A stretch of DNA of 64,000 bases from Omphalotus guepiniiformis (lineage: Eukaryota; Basidiomycota; Agaricomycetes; Agaricales; Omphalotaceae). Shown here one piece after another: positions 35,849 through 46,931 of the stretch (position 1 is the stretch's first letter; every line of letters begins with the position of its first letter). Below the pieces are notes generated by a model. That model saw nothing but the letters and a program-made list of their open reading frames with translations, did not search any database and had not been told where the DNA came from. The DNA lies in NCBI GenBank assembly GCA_028554645.1, contig JAQOOI010000074.1:1-64000 (forward strand). Direction: 5' to 3'. The position numbers and the translations under genes were made by a program.

Positions 35849-36532
35849 GGTGGTAAGAGGACAAGCCTCCCCTTCGCCACAAGCTTAAGAACTTTAGTCC
35901 AGGATGATTGAAGACGAGGAAGGTTGTAACGTGCTAACAGGTTGTTGGCTGTTGTTGGATGAAGATCAGGGGTGAAAGTGTACATGTATTGTCAGGCGGA
36001 ATCAATTGTTCCAAACCATTTTCCATCGAAAACATCGAAACAAGGTCAATTATATTGTTATAACCGACACAATGCTGATAATGAATATTGTTATATGTAG
36101 TCATCTGTGGTTGTATTGATCTACTTTATTGTACGCTACAACTTGAGACGATTAGACGTGCATATTGCAGCAACTCTGTCCGCGATGAACTACTGTACTA
36201 AAGCAGGGACATTCAGTATCGACAGTAAACCATAACAATGCTAGCATGAATGTCCTCTGGTAATACAGATTCTTGATACATTTAGCACATGGTGTAAGTT
36301 CTAAACACGAAGGCAAAAGAAAGAAAGAAAGCTATGCAATTAAATGATGACAATCCAAACCTTCAGTCGGATTATGTATACCACACTTATAGCCAGCATA
36401 ATAGTGCAGTAAAGAGAATGGTAACGAGAAGCCCTGACATAGGGACTGGGGTATTGAAGGCACCATCTGTAAAGAGAGGTGATTAGAAGCCAGATATCAA
36501 AGCATAGCCAGAGCAACCAGAGCAATGTCGGT
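35849..36532. other. Intergenic stretch
   Basis: About 0.7 kb. No gene recognised. It holds the upstream region of the AFI1-like gene and the 3' flank of the aspartic protease gene. Confidence 0.45.
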
Positions 36533-38725
36533 TCAAAGAAGAACAGCCAGCAGTCCAGAAAGAAGAGCGAGCAAAGATAAAGAGCCCACAGTATACTCAC
36601 TTCCAGAGCTCGAAGTGTCGCCTCCAGTCGTCGAAGCAGGAGCACCTGTATCAGCAGCAGCAGAAGCAACAGCAAACAACGAAGAGATTCCAGGTGCAGC
36701 AGTAGGCAGAGCCAGAATCAGGGCAGACGCAAGAAAGAAGGCAGAAGACAACAGACCAGTGGCAGTACCAGCACCAAGAGTACCCGCAGAGACGAGAGTG
36801 GAAGAAGCAGTGTTGGGATCCGTCAGCGATGATCCAGAAGAGGACGAGGAGGGCGTACCTGAGCCCCCTGCTTCACTGGACAACGCGGCGAATCCAACTG
36901 CCGCAGGGTTGGATGCACGGAATACGGAGTAGACGTTTTTCTGACCAAATTTCATGAATCAGCCATGCGAACGCCTGATACTTCCCCACGGAGAACAAAC
37001 CAAAAAGGTATCCCCTACAACCCAGGCCGGATTTCCACTACCGCTCGCAATGTTGCTGCCTTGGCTAAGATCAAATATCCCTCCCAGGCAGGACGAACTT
37101 CCAGTGGTCACCGGCCCCAGATTAATGTCCCTACTATCGATATTCCAAGAAGTGCCTCCAAAAGACATTGAGATGTTGACGGTCGTACTACAAGCTATAT
37201 AACCTATGAGGAAGTTTCAACAAATAGACAACACAATGAAAGCGCACGGAATGAGAAAAATCCATTTTGGTTGATTATGGCGCTTGCGCCAGGAATGGCA
37301 TCATAGATGTTATTAACTGCATCACTGGGCCCACCGATGAGAGTCGTTCCAGTGTCAATAGCAGCGAGGGATGTTCCACTCCCAAGACTGATAGAGCTCC
37401 CCTGTACATTAATGCCTAAGAACAAAAGAGTCAGCTGCAGCCAATATAAGAACCTGCGAATGAACTCCGAGTCGAGGAGTGTCGCAAAGTTTAGTCATAG
37501 ATCATTTCACGTACTCCGCACATTTAAAAGCCAAAAGCTCTCAGAGCTTTGAGTGTTAAGAAATTCGATATTCCCAGAAAATAACGAAGAGTTAGTGCCG
37601 CCGAGGGTGAAAACACCTCCAGGCTCTTCTTCGGACACTTGCTGCGTTGATCCACGCTCCCGCGTCAAGAAAAAGCTCATTTCAGGAGTACTCAGCTGGT
37701 TATCGTTAACTAGGGCCTGCCAAAATGGTATACTCTGCGTCGCAGATATTGACTGGAAGGCAAGACCCATGATACCAGAGACCGAGCCCTGCAAAAGCTG
37801 TGATGTGACCTGGCTAACCTCGACTTTAAATAGCACGTTATGAGAAGAAAATTCCATCCATCCGCAGTAAGCGTGAAATACTCACGGAAAGTCTGTGAGT
37901 TGACGGTGAAATTACCCATCTCCACAGTTTCTTGTGCGAGTGTGCCGGCGACCGCGCCTGAACCGTACTGAATAGTTGTGGTCGAGCCACGCCCGGTTTC
38001 TACTACTTGACTCGAGGACTTTGATGGGTCGTACAATGGGGTGTCCGAATCGCACGTCCGACATCCTACGGTGGCCACCCATAGATCGGAAGAGCCTGTG
38101 TCGAGAATGACATTAAAAGGCTGGGCTCTGCTCAAAGGTGGCGATGATTAGAAGAAACCCAAAAAACGAGAATCAAAAGTAACAAGGACGATGTCCTTCT
38201 GGATGGGACAGAACAACCCTCTACCTGCTTCATTGGATGCATCACAATCAATGAAGGGTTTGGCCATAGAGTCAAAGCTTTCACTATCCTCGCCAAAGGG
38301 TTTAACATGCGAGAGCACGCAGTAGTATCCAGTGCGACCATCGGAGATGTTGCACGCAAACATAGACTAGGATCTCGACACTCACGGTGTGCCAATATTG
38401 ACTGTTCCAAAATAACTGGCGTCGGTTTGCTACACAAGAGGAAAACGACAACAACGTCAGATCCCAACCTCATCCAACCAAGTAGATGAATGGTTTGCTG
38501 GTTGATAATCCCGATACTTGCAACACCCGCACGTTTCTTCATTCGTTGTGACGCGTCCCCGGCTACAGGGTAGCCATATTTCCCGCGCAACCTATCCGCA
38601 GCAGCGGCATACCAGTCGATATCACGCGCTCCGAGGGCACGACGGGTGATTGGTATGTGCAATGGATCCGCTAGGACGTCTTGAGTCAGGATAAGAAGAG
38701 AAAGAGAGAGAAATAGAGGGAGCAT
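36533..38725 (-). CDS. Secreted, probably GPI-anchored aspartic protease (pepsin family A1)
   Basis: About 540 aa. The start ATG at 38725 opens a signal peptide (MLPLFLSLSLLILTQDVLA). A propeptide (RRALGARDIDWYAAAADRLRGKYGYP) and a basic cleavage region (MKKRAG) follow. Both catalytic aspartates are present: FNVILDTGSSDLW and AIDTGTTLIGGP. Other family blocks are YDPSKSS, IQYGSGAVAGTLAQETVEMG, GIMGLAFQSIS and WNIDSRDINLGPV. After the catalytic domain comes a Ser/Thr/Gly-rich stretch of about 130 residues and a final hydrophobic tail (LSLLALLSGLLAVLL) suited to GPI attachment, as in yapsin-like surface proteases. Most of the introns close in frame. The first (after INQQTIHLL) is one base out as read, so the sequence between INQQ and TDASYFG is provisional. 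Confidence 0.88.
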
Positions 38726-40064
38726 GGCGTCGTGGTCGTGGTAAGAGAGAAAGAGAAAAAATGGAGAGAGGGTGCACAAGAACTATGACAAACACACCGG
38801 AAACGACTTGGGTTACATCATTTCTATTTCATTTTATAATGTATCCCCGGGTACCCCACGTACGCGTGCCAGATCGTACCTTCCAAAATGCGGTCATTTT
38901 TCACACCAATTCCCTTTCTTTCTTTGATTTCTCATGTTCTTCGTGTATTTTAATCTTGAGAAAGTTTATTCTGACTCTCTTTTTTTCTTTCTATAGTCAA
39001 AACCACCCAAGTTTTCAGTAACTCTCGAGGAGCCATGTCGGTAACGTGCCGTCGATCTCGATCACTTCCTCGACCTTGACATGCCTACGGTTGCCTGAAT
39101 GTTGGCAGATGTTGGCATCATGGTTGAAACGACGTTGAACAGACGTTCCTAATGGCGGGGCATTCTTTGTCTGTTGAGACGGTACTGGCATCAAGCTGGC
39201 ATCATACTTGGGCTGGGTGGTCTGATCTTTTCAATTTCCGAGAAGTCTACTAGCTCATATAGTATCGGCAGTAGGCAGCGAGGCAGTGACAGGTGAGCGT
39301 GAATTTCGCGACTCGTAAGGTGTTTCCTTACGATCTGCCAAGTCTCACCGTCCTTCTGTCCTTCAACTTTGCGCTCCGATAAGGATGATCGTCATCTGCG
39401 GACGCCTCTGATATCATGATCAGCAATATCAATACACATCCTACTTCATCCCGGCGCAGAAACCAAATCTTGACATCAAGCGCTGACCTAGCCGCGACTC
39501 ATCCGAATCAGGCCAATATGTACTGCGGCTGTTGTAGCTCACTTGATAACTCTGGAGTCAGTAGCAACCAAAGGAATCCAACTACCCAAGTATATTTATA
39601 CCAGTGCGTCTATTTCAAGCGTGTACCACACTAAATCATGTAGCTCAATGTGTCAAAAACATCGTGCTGGTGTATTTGTGAACGGTGCAACCATCAGTGC
39701 GCTATGACAGCCTTCGCTCAGGGGAGAGTCGAGCTATTCTCGAACAGATGGTTAAAAGCTCCGTCTGTTCCAATCTGATTTCGTGAATTCACCCTCTCTT
39801 CTTTTTTGAATGCGGAGCAGTTTCCTCCTACCCAGCCTCACATTCCTCAAATTGACCTTTCGTTCCAAATCAGAATCGAGGAACATGGTATACTCGAGGC
39901 GGCAAGATCTGGAAGCATCCAATACTGTCCAGAGCACGGTCACCAAGCTATACCTACGCATCTGCGGCATGTACTGAAATCAGCCAGAAATATATACCAT
40001 CACGAATGCAACCTGCCACATGATTGCAATACCTTTTATTGTAATTCTCCCATTACATGCCTCA
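38726..40064. other. Intergenic stretch between protease and synthase genes
   Basis: About 1.3 kb with no recognised gene. The left part is the promoter side of the aspartic protease and the right part the 3' flank of the synthase gene. Confidence 0.45.
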
Positions 40065-43000
40065 TCACACAACTATGGTACCTTCTTCGCCTCCACCAGA
40101 CGCCTCCGCCTGTTCCTCGAGACTATTTACCATATCATTGATAGAAAATGCATCCGATAAAAACACCATCGGTACACTCAATCCAAGTCCCTCTCCAATA
40201 CGCTTGCGCAGCTGTGCAAACATGATCGAGTCCACACCAAGCGCATTCAGGCTTTCAGAAAGATCTGCAGTATGATCGTTAGCGTCACAGCGCAATAGAC
40301 CGCATATATGAGCACTTACCAAGATCTTCATCTTTGAGCTCTAGTATGTCCTTGACAGTAGAAACGATGCTGGCTCGCAAATCGCCCCTGCGTAACCTGA
40401 TCGAGACCACAGGTGAGATCGAATTGTGATCCTCCTCATTGATGTTCTCTGGTGTTGCAGAAGCAGAGTGGTCCGAGCTCGAAGGAGCTTTATCGGATCG
40501 TGAATACCTTGAAGGTATAAAGCTCGGATACCGACGAACGCGCTGGAACGGATAAGTCAGAATCTCCGTCTTCCTCAATGCAGGACCCTCTTCTTGAGTG
40601 TAAAGCGCGACGAAATCAGGCGTAACACCACCATCCTGATACAATTCGGCTAAGGCGCTCAAGAAAGCCACCTGCTGACTCTTCCCCTTCTTCGCTGCAA
40701 GAGCAGTAACGGATGTGAGCCCATTCGCAAGTAAAAGTGACCATGCCACTGCCTGGGGTCCGATATCCACAACAATACCGCTGAAAGATTCTTTCATGAG
40801 TGCACTTGCTTGCATGAACTGTACAGGCTTTCGTGCGTGGTCGACCTGTTTAAAGGTATCATCAGTCAATCGACTCGAAGAGTCATGATAATGCAGTACA
40901 TACCCAGTGATATGGATCCAGTACCTGTCCTTCGGGAATACGGGCTCCCAGCAACGTCGAGTACAGAGGGATTTGCAACGGCCTAGCGGAGGTAACATGC
41001 TCTTCTGACCAAGAACGAAGCCCCATTAGAGCACCGTCCACGAATTGACTATGAAATGCTTGGTTGATATTCAGAACAGAAGCTTTGATGTTTCTCTCTT
41101 TCGCAGCAGCCACTACAGTTTCAACACCCGCGGAAGCACCAGACACGACAGTGTTTTGAGGTCCATTAACGACCGAAACACTGAGCGAATTCACCTCGCC
41201 AAGCCCAAGCCTTTCAATCAACGCCACAACCTCCTCTTGTGAGGCAGATACAGCTGCCATTCCTGCTGGAGTGCCTATCGAGGATCGTAGTAATCGAGCC
41301 CGTGAGATGACGAGATCTAAAGCGGTATCATAAGAAAGCGCTCCTGCCGCAACTGAAGGATATGTTCAATACGTTTATATGACCAGACAAAAGACCCCAA
41401 GGCTCACCAGCAGCAGTGACCTCCCCGAGACTATGGCCTATTACCGCACTAGGTTTAATTCCAATCGTTTGCAACCAACGGAGCACAGAACATTGATACA
41501 CAAAGATGCATATCTGGTCTACCTCGCTATCAGGGGACGTATCTCGGGTAGTCTCTTGGGTGAAGAGGAATCGATCTACGGCGTGACCTGACAGCTCACT
41601 GGTACGCTTGGCGAGGTCCGACACGATCTCTCGGAAACCGGAGTATCGCTCCGCAAGCTCAGTCGCCATGCCTAGGAACTGTGTCCCTTGCCCAGAAAAT
41701 GCAAATGCCAACGCACTGCGCTTGTAAGGCGGTTTTGAAGAGACCATACTAGCTAGACGTTTCTGAAGAATCCCTATTAGGTCCTCCATGTCGTTTACAA
41801 CACAAGCAAAACGATATCTATAGTGCTCTCGCCCGACGCAGCTTGTATAGCAGATGTCGCAGAAATCGCGAGGGTTCGCGTGCAAAAGAAACTCGAGGTA
41901 CTGTTGCAGGTAGTCGATCAGGGCAGCGTGCGTTTTTGCGCTAACAACAAACAGCATTGGCTTGTCATCTGGCGGCTTCTCTTCTGGGTAAGATTTTTCA
42001 GGACTTTCTAGAATGACGCCAGCCAAAGTACCCGAAAAGCCATATGACCTGAGAAGGATATCACTTACAATACTAAATAGATAAGAAATTATTCACTGAC
42101 ATTACAGCAGCTCGGTGAGGCTTTGGTGCACTCAGATGAATGGGTTCACGGGGAATGAGGAGTGGCACAGAAGAGCAATCCAGGGCGGGATTCAAATTAT
42201 TTGCAGTAAGATGAGCGAGACCGGGGACCGCGCCTTCTTGGAAAGACATCAAGACCGAGAGTATACCAACCAAGGGGGCAGCCGGTTCGGTATGACCGAT
42301 TATTGTCTTGGAGGCGCTAACGATGAGCGGGCCAGTCGGGCGTGGTTGGGAGGAAGTATAAGCCTCATTTATAGCTTGAACTTCTGAGAGATCTCCTAGG
42401 GACGTTCCTGACGAAAACAGTGAGAAGAGATTTGAGTTGAAGCTAGTCCGGTGATGGCATACCTGTGCCGTGAGCTTCAATGAAACTAGGATGGGACAAC
42501 ATTAAGTGGAACACATATAGTGACATGGTATAGACTCACTGAACATCAGCAGGACTAAGGCGAGCTTCATGAAGCAATGAGCGATGAAGGTCAGCTTGCG
42601 AGTTGACATTCGGTGCCACAAGGCCTTGAGATCTGCCGTTGTGTGATACCTTTGCCGCTTTTATCGTGGCAAGAATCCTGTCCTTGTCACGGATGGCTGC
42701 TTCCCGTGTCTTCAATAAAAAGGCGACCGCACCTTCAGAAGGAACGTAGCTACCCGGATGTAATGAGATTACCAGAAGTATCACCGAACAAAAACTCTTA
42801 CCCATCAGCATCGGAAGTGAATGTCGCACATCGTCCTTTCGGAGACACCATTCCTTGCGCAGAAAGGAACCTGTGTCAAGCACTATTGGTTAGCAAAATT
42901 GAACACAACACAGTATTTTAACGCTTACATGAGCGAGCCCGGCCAGCAATGTGTGTTACTTGCGCATACAATGGCGGTCTCGGCTATATTGGATGACTGC

Positions 43001-46000
43001 AGGTAGTTGATTGCTGAAATCATGTTTAGAACATGTCCTCTGGTGGAAGAATCCGATATACCTTGGTCAATGCAGACAGCTCCTCCACTACATGCCGTGT
43101 CGATGGTGACAGAGGGTCCATGTATATCAAGAAGACTGCGTTCCACAGGTCAAAGTCTGAAACTTTTATTAAAAAAGTTGTTTGCACATACTAGCTTATG
43201 CGCCCGCTTGCCGTACTCGGTGCCCGACCAGTACCATAAAAGCGTGAATAAGCTGAATGTATATGTCAACGAATGATTGAAACTCCAAAGAACAACGCCC
43301 CCACCTCCATAACCAGCGTCAGCACCCAAAAGCGTTTCAAATCCATCATCTGTTGTGGCAACATACACGGCCGTCTGCGAGCCTTTCAGCTGCAATACCG
43401 GTATTTTAGCGTTCTCCAGCGCCTCGAAAGAAACTTCAAGAGCTAGTCGCATTGTAGGGGACAAATATAATGCTTCGGTCGCTGTCAGTCCGAAGAAACT
43501 GTGATCATAATGGGCTAAATCCACGAGACCAGCCTTGTTGAAACTTATGTCCCCTGGATAGAAACTAGCATGATCCCATCGATCGGGGGGTATTTCGGTG
43601 ATAATAGGGGACGTGCGTCGCGCTAGGAATGCGTCCCGAAGCGAGGCGACATCATTTATCGAGCCAGGAAGACGAAAGGCCTGGCCAACGATAACAATTT
43701 CCTTCGCATTGATGGGGGCTTGCTTAGGCTCTGCAATACGATCCGGGATCTTGTGATGGGATAATTTTGCGTAGACGGCACTGCTGAGAGAGGGTAGATC
43801 AACGTAGTTATAGCAAGCATTGGTGGGTAGATCCAATCCAACCAGGGCTTTGTTCAATTCGCTTACGATGCGAGTAGCCAATGTCGACGTCATTCCCAAC
43901 TGTGCCACAGATAGAAACTAGAATCAGCAAACGACATCGAGGAAGCCAAGGGGGGCTCTTACCTCCGCAAAAGACAACGTCCAGAGTAATTCCTCATCGG
44001 AGACTCCTAAAGTACGACTTATGACCTCTTTGACCGTCCGCGATACCTCATCTGTGAATGAATTAGTTGAATGACTGACTAAAGATGCAGAGATGACCAA
44101 CCTGCCCGAAGAGCAGTATTGCCAGCATTAGCAGCCTGTAAATCATCCTCAAAAATAACATTGGCACTATTCGTGGTATCAACGCCTAAAGCCGAACCGA
44201 ACATTTGCTCAATCTTCTTTCGGAATAGTGTACCCTTCTTCGTAATTGGTATCTTCTCGGAAGGCTGAAGAATTAAGACGCGTGTCCATGCTATCCTAAG
44301 CGGAGGTGGTAGATCTCGGTTAATAGGTGCAAAAAGTCTCGCAATGTCACGCGAGTGGGCTCCTGCTGTCTCCACGAGCGTTGGTTCAAGCTCAATGACC
44401 GCGCACACAGCAGTTGCAGGGGCGTTCAGGAATTTGTCTCCGATAATGCACGCTCTGGAGATGAGAGGACTCTCGCAAAGTGCGCTCTCAATCGGTCGAG
44501 GATCCAGTGTCTCGCCGCTAGCCATCTATGGTACTCATCAGTTTCACCGCCCGCGACGTGGTCATGGATATGGAGCCATACCTGAATGAAATCAATATTC
44601 CTACCAAGCCAGGAAAACTTGCCGTCGGATGAAACGCGGTATCTGTCTCCTGTCCTGAATGTAACCCAGCCTTCATCGTCGATTGAGAAGGAAGGATCAC
44701 TATAGCCAAGGTAGCCGCGTGGGAGTAGTCTACTTTTCACGACTAGTTCACCCTCTGAGAAAACTAAGTTGGTCAAGGCTATAAAATTTTATACGGTAGT
44801 GACCCACCAGTCAGTTCCTTCCCAGAAAAATTCTCGTCTGCGACCAGAGTGTACGAAGCATCTTCAATAAATTTATCTTGTGCAGAAAACCCGGTTTGAG
44901 TGTCCTGAATAGGGCCCGCAAAGATCGCGCCGCCAGTTTCTGTCATGCCGATGCCATTCAGGACGGGAATTTCATTCTCGATGGCCCATGAAGCAATGCT
45001 TGCTTCGAGCATCGCACCTCCGCTCTCTATGATTTCCATATGCCTCAGGGAAATCAAGAGCTTATCAGAAGGCTCGCATTCGCAAAGTGCCTTCAGCCCT
45101 CCGAGGACGAAAGGTAGGCAGGCGAATGACTTGACGCCTTTGTACATAATAGCATCTGCCACAGAAGATATCAGGTCTCTGCCATTCTTCGACTCCGCGG
45201 GATACGAGGATGGAAGAGTCGCGAAGACATAACAACCAGCATTGAGCAAAGTGACAGGCCCAATGTCCTGCATATGGGCCAAGACATGAGACCACGGTGC
45301 CCATCCAAGAACGCGAATATTGTCAAAGTCTGTCCCTGGCCGCATCCGCTTGCACCACGAGTTCTTTGAGAGGGAATTCTTCAAAATAAAGTTTTGAGTA
45401 AGAGGCACACATTTGAGATTATTTCGAGAAGTAGCCGACGAGGTGAAGATATACAAAGCTGGCTGATCTGGATGCGAGAGGGGGAAATTTGGCGAAATGG
45501 TGGAATGTATGAGATATTGCTTGTTCAACTCAGGGATTGTAGATTGATGCGGGTGGAACACAAGGACAGGTATGTTGAGATCTGGGCTGAGAATTAAACC
45601 TGGAGACGAACATGAAGTGTACGATGCTTACCGCTTGCAAGAGCTTGATTGGCCACCTCCGAACTGGGGAGGACTAAGCAAGAGGGTGAAACGATGTTTA
45701 ACATGCCAGCCAACAACTCGGCGGGAGCATGTACGTCCATAGGCGCAAAAGTACCGCCGATCTTCCACACCGCGAGCATCAAGGCAAAGACATAGGGATG
45801 GTTTTCGCTCACGACGGCGACTGTAGGGGACACGCCGAACGTGTCTTTCAAATCCTGAGCTAGAGCAGACGAGATGATGTCTAGCTGCATGTAATTCCAT
45901 CTGTGGTTGCCGCATTCCAAGACATCACGCAACGCGGTGTCAGGATTCTTGGCAATGCTGAGAAAGACATCGAGTAAAGTGGTAGCAGACAGGTTTGAGT

Positions 46001-46010
46001 TGGAGTCCAT
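40065..46010 (-). CDS. Hybrid synthase: AMP-forming ligase - ACP - KS - AT - ACP (polyketide synthase)
   Basis: About 1,720 aa in about 15 exons, start ATG at 46010 (MDSNSNLSATTLLDV), stop at 40065. Residues 1-570 form an adenylate-forming domain (HRWNYMQLDIISSALAQDL, FTSSATSRNNLKCVPLT as a degenerate phosphate loop, LNGIGMTETGGAIFAG, TFRTGDRYRV, MASGETLDPRPIESAL, final Lys in PITKKGT). A carrier domain follows with its Ser in ELGMTSTLATRI. The ketosynthase has Cys in TIDTACSGGAV and histidines in IEAHGTGTSLGD and IIGHTEP. The acyltransferase has FAFSGQGTQFLGM and IGHSLGEVTAA. A second carrier has Ser in LNALGVDSIMFAQL. No ketoreductase, dehydratase, product-template or thioesterase domain is visible. 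The ligase probably loads a carboxylic acid onto the first carrier for extension by KS/AT. One junction (before SYGFSGT, about 42085-42035) is one base out as read; all others close. Confidence 0.93.
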
Positions 46011-46931
46011 GATAACTGGTATTCCAAAGTGCCATCATCCCTGTATATATAGGTACGAAGATCCGTACGCGCCTGAAATATAATCGGAAAGCAGATACCT
46101 CAAAGCTCACTTCTCACTCACCAGAGGGAAGACGAAGATATCCGTTTAAAACCGAACAGGCCGTGGTGAATCCGAACTCGGATTCTCTTAGTGCAATCCA
46201 CCTATTCTTTGTCTTCTTGGTTCATTCACCCTGTCATAGTCTGACCTTCGGCAAATCTGAAATGCGATACGAATTACGGTTCCAAGCAGGTTCCAAGTGG
46301 TTGCCACTGGTCGGTCCCTCAGCAGGCTGAGCTGGGAAGGGTATTCCGATCGGTAGGAGATAGTCCCGAGCTCCACCGCAATCAAACGTAGACTGCAGCG
46401 GCTGAATTCAAGACGTCCTCCGTTTTTTGTGCAAACACAGCAAGGAGCAAAAAAAGTGATTCATCTGCCGACTATTGCGGCTTTTGCCTCCATGGTCACC
46501 CGTTTGCACGCGACCTCTGTTTTCTCTTCCGTCGTTTGAATCCAAGTCAACGCTACAAAAAGCCGGTAAAGCACAAATTGAAGTGTCTGTGATATAACAC
46601 CTTTGTATCATCTTCACGTTTTGGTATATATCTTCGCATTAAAAAATCACTGAACAGCAATAGTCTGCCAAGTCAGCTAGATGTTGGAAAGAGCCGTTGA
46701 AGACACGATACCCTGTCCTCTCTTGCTCGACACGGAAATTGTATCTTGATGCTGGTTGGGGTGTCGCAGCTATGTAGCCTGAACTTTTCACGATTACAGT
46801 AAGTACTTATGTCAAGTTCTACTAGCGCGCGCTTACAGCTGGGGACGTAACGGTGACATAGCCTCTAAGCTGTTATCCAGGCAAAGATGCATATATTTGA
46901 ACTTCTCGCCCCGCTTGGTCCAACTTTGTGA
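46011..46931. promoter_or_regulatory. Divergent promoter region shared by synthase and TPR gene
   Basis: About 0.9 kb without coding sequence between two genes that start in opposite directions, so they may be co-regulated. No specific operator was identified. Confidence 0.4.

Noticed and set aside
44780..44807. A 29-nt intron in the synthase gene
   Set aside because: An intron of about 44 nt using the next AG in the same phase keeps VFSEGELVV and has a branch-like TTGAC, so an ultra-short intron is not needed.
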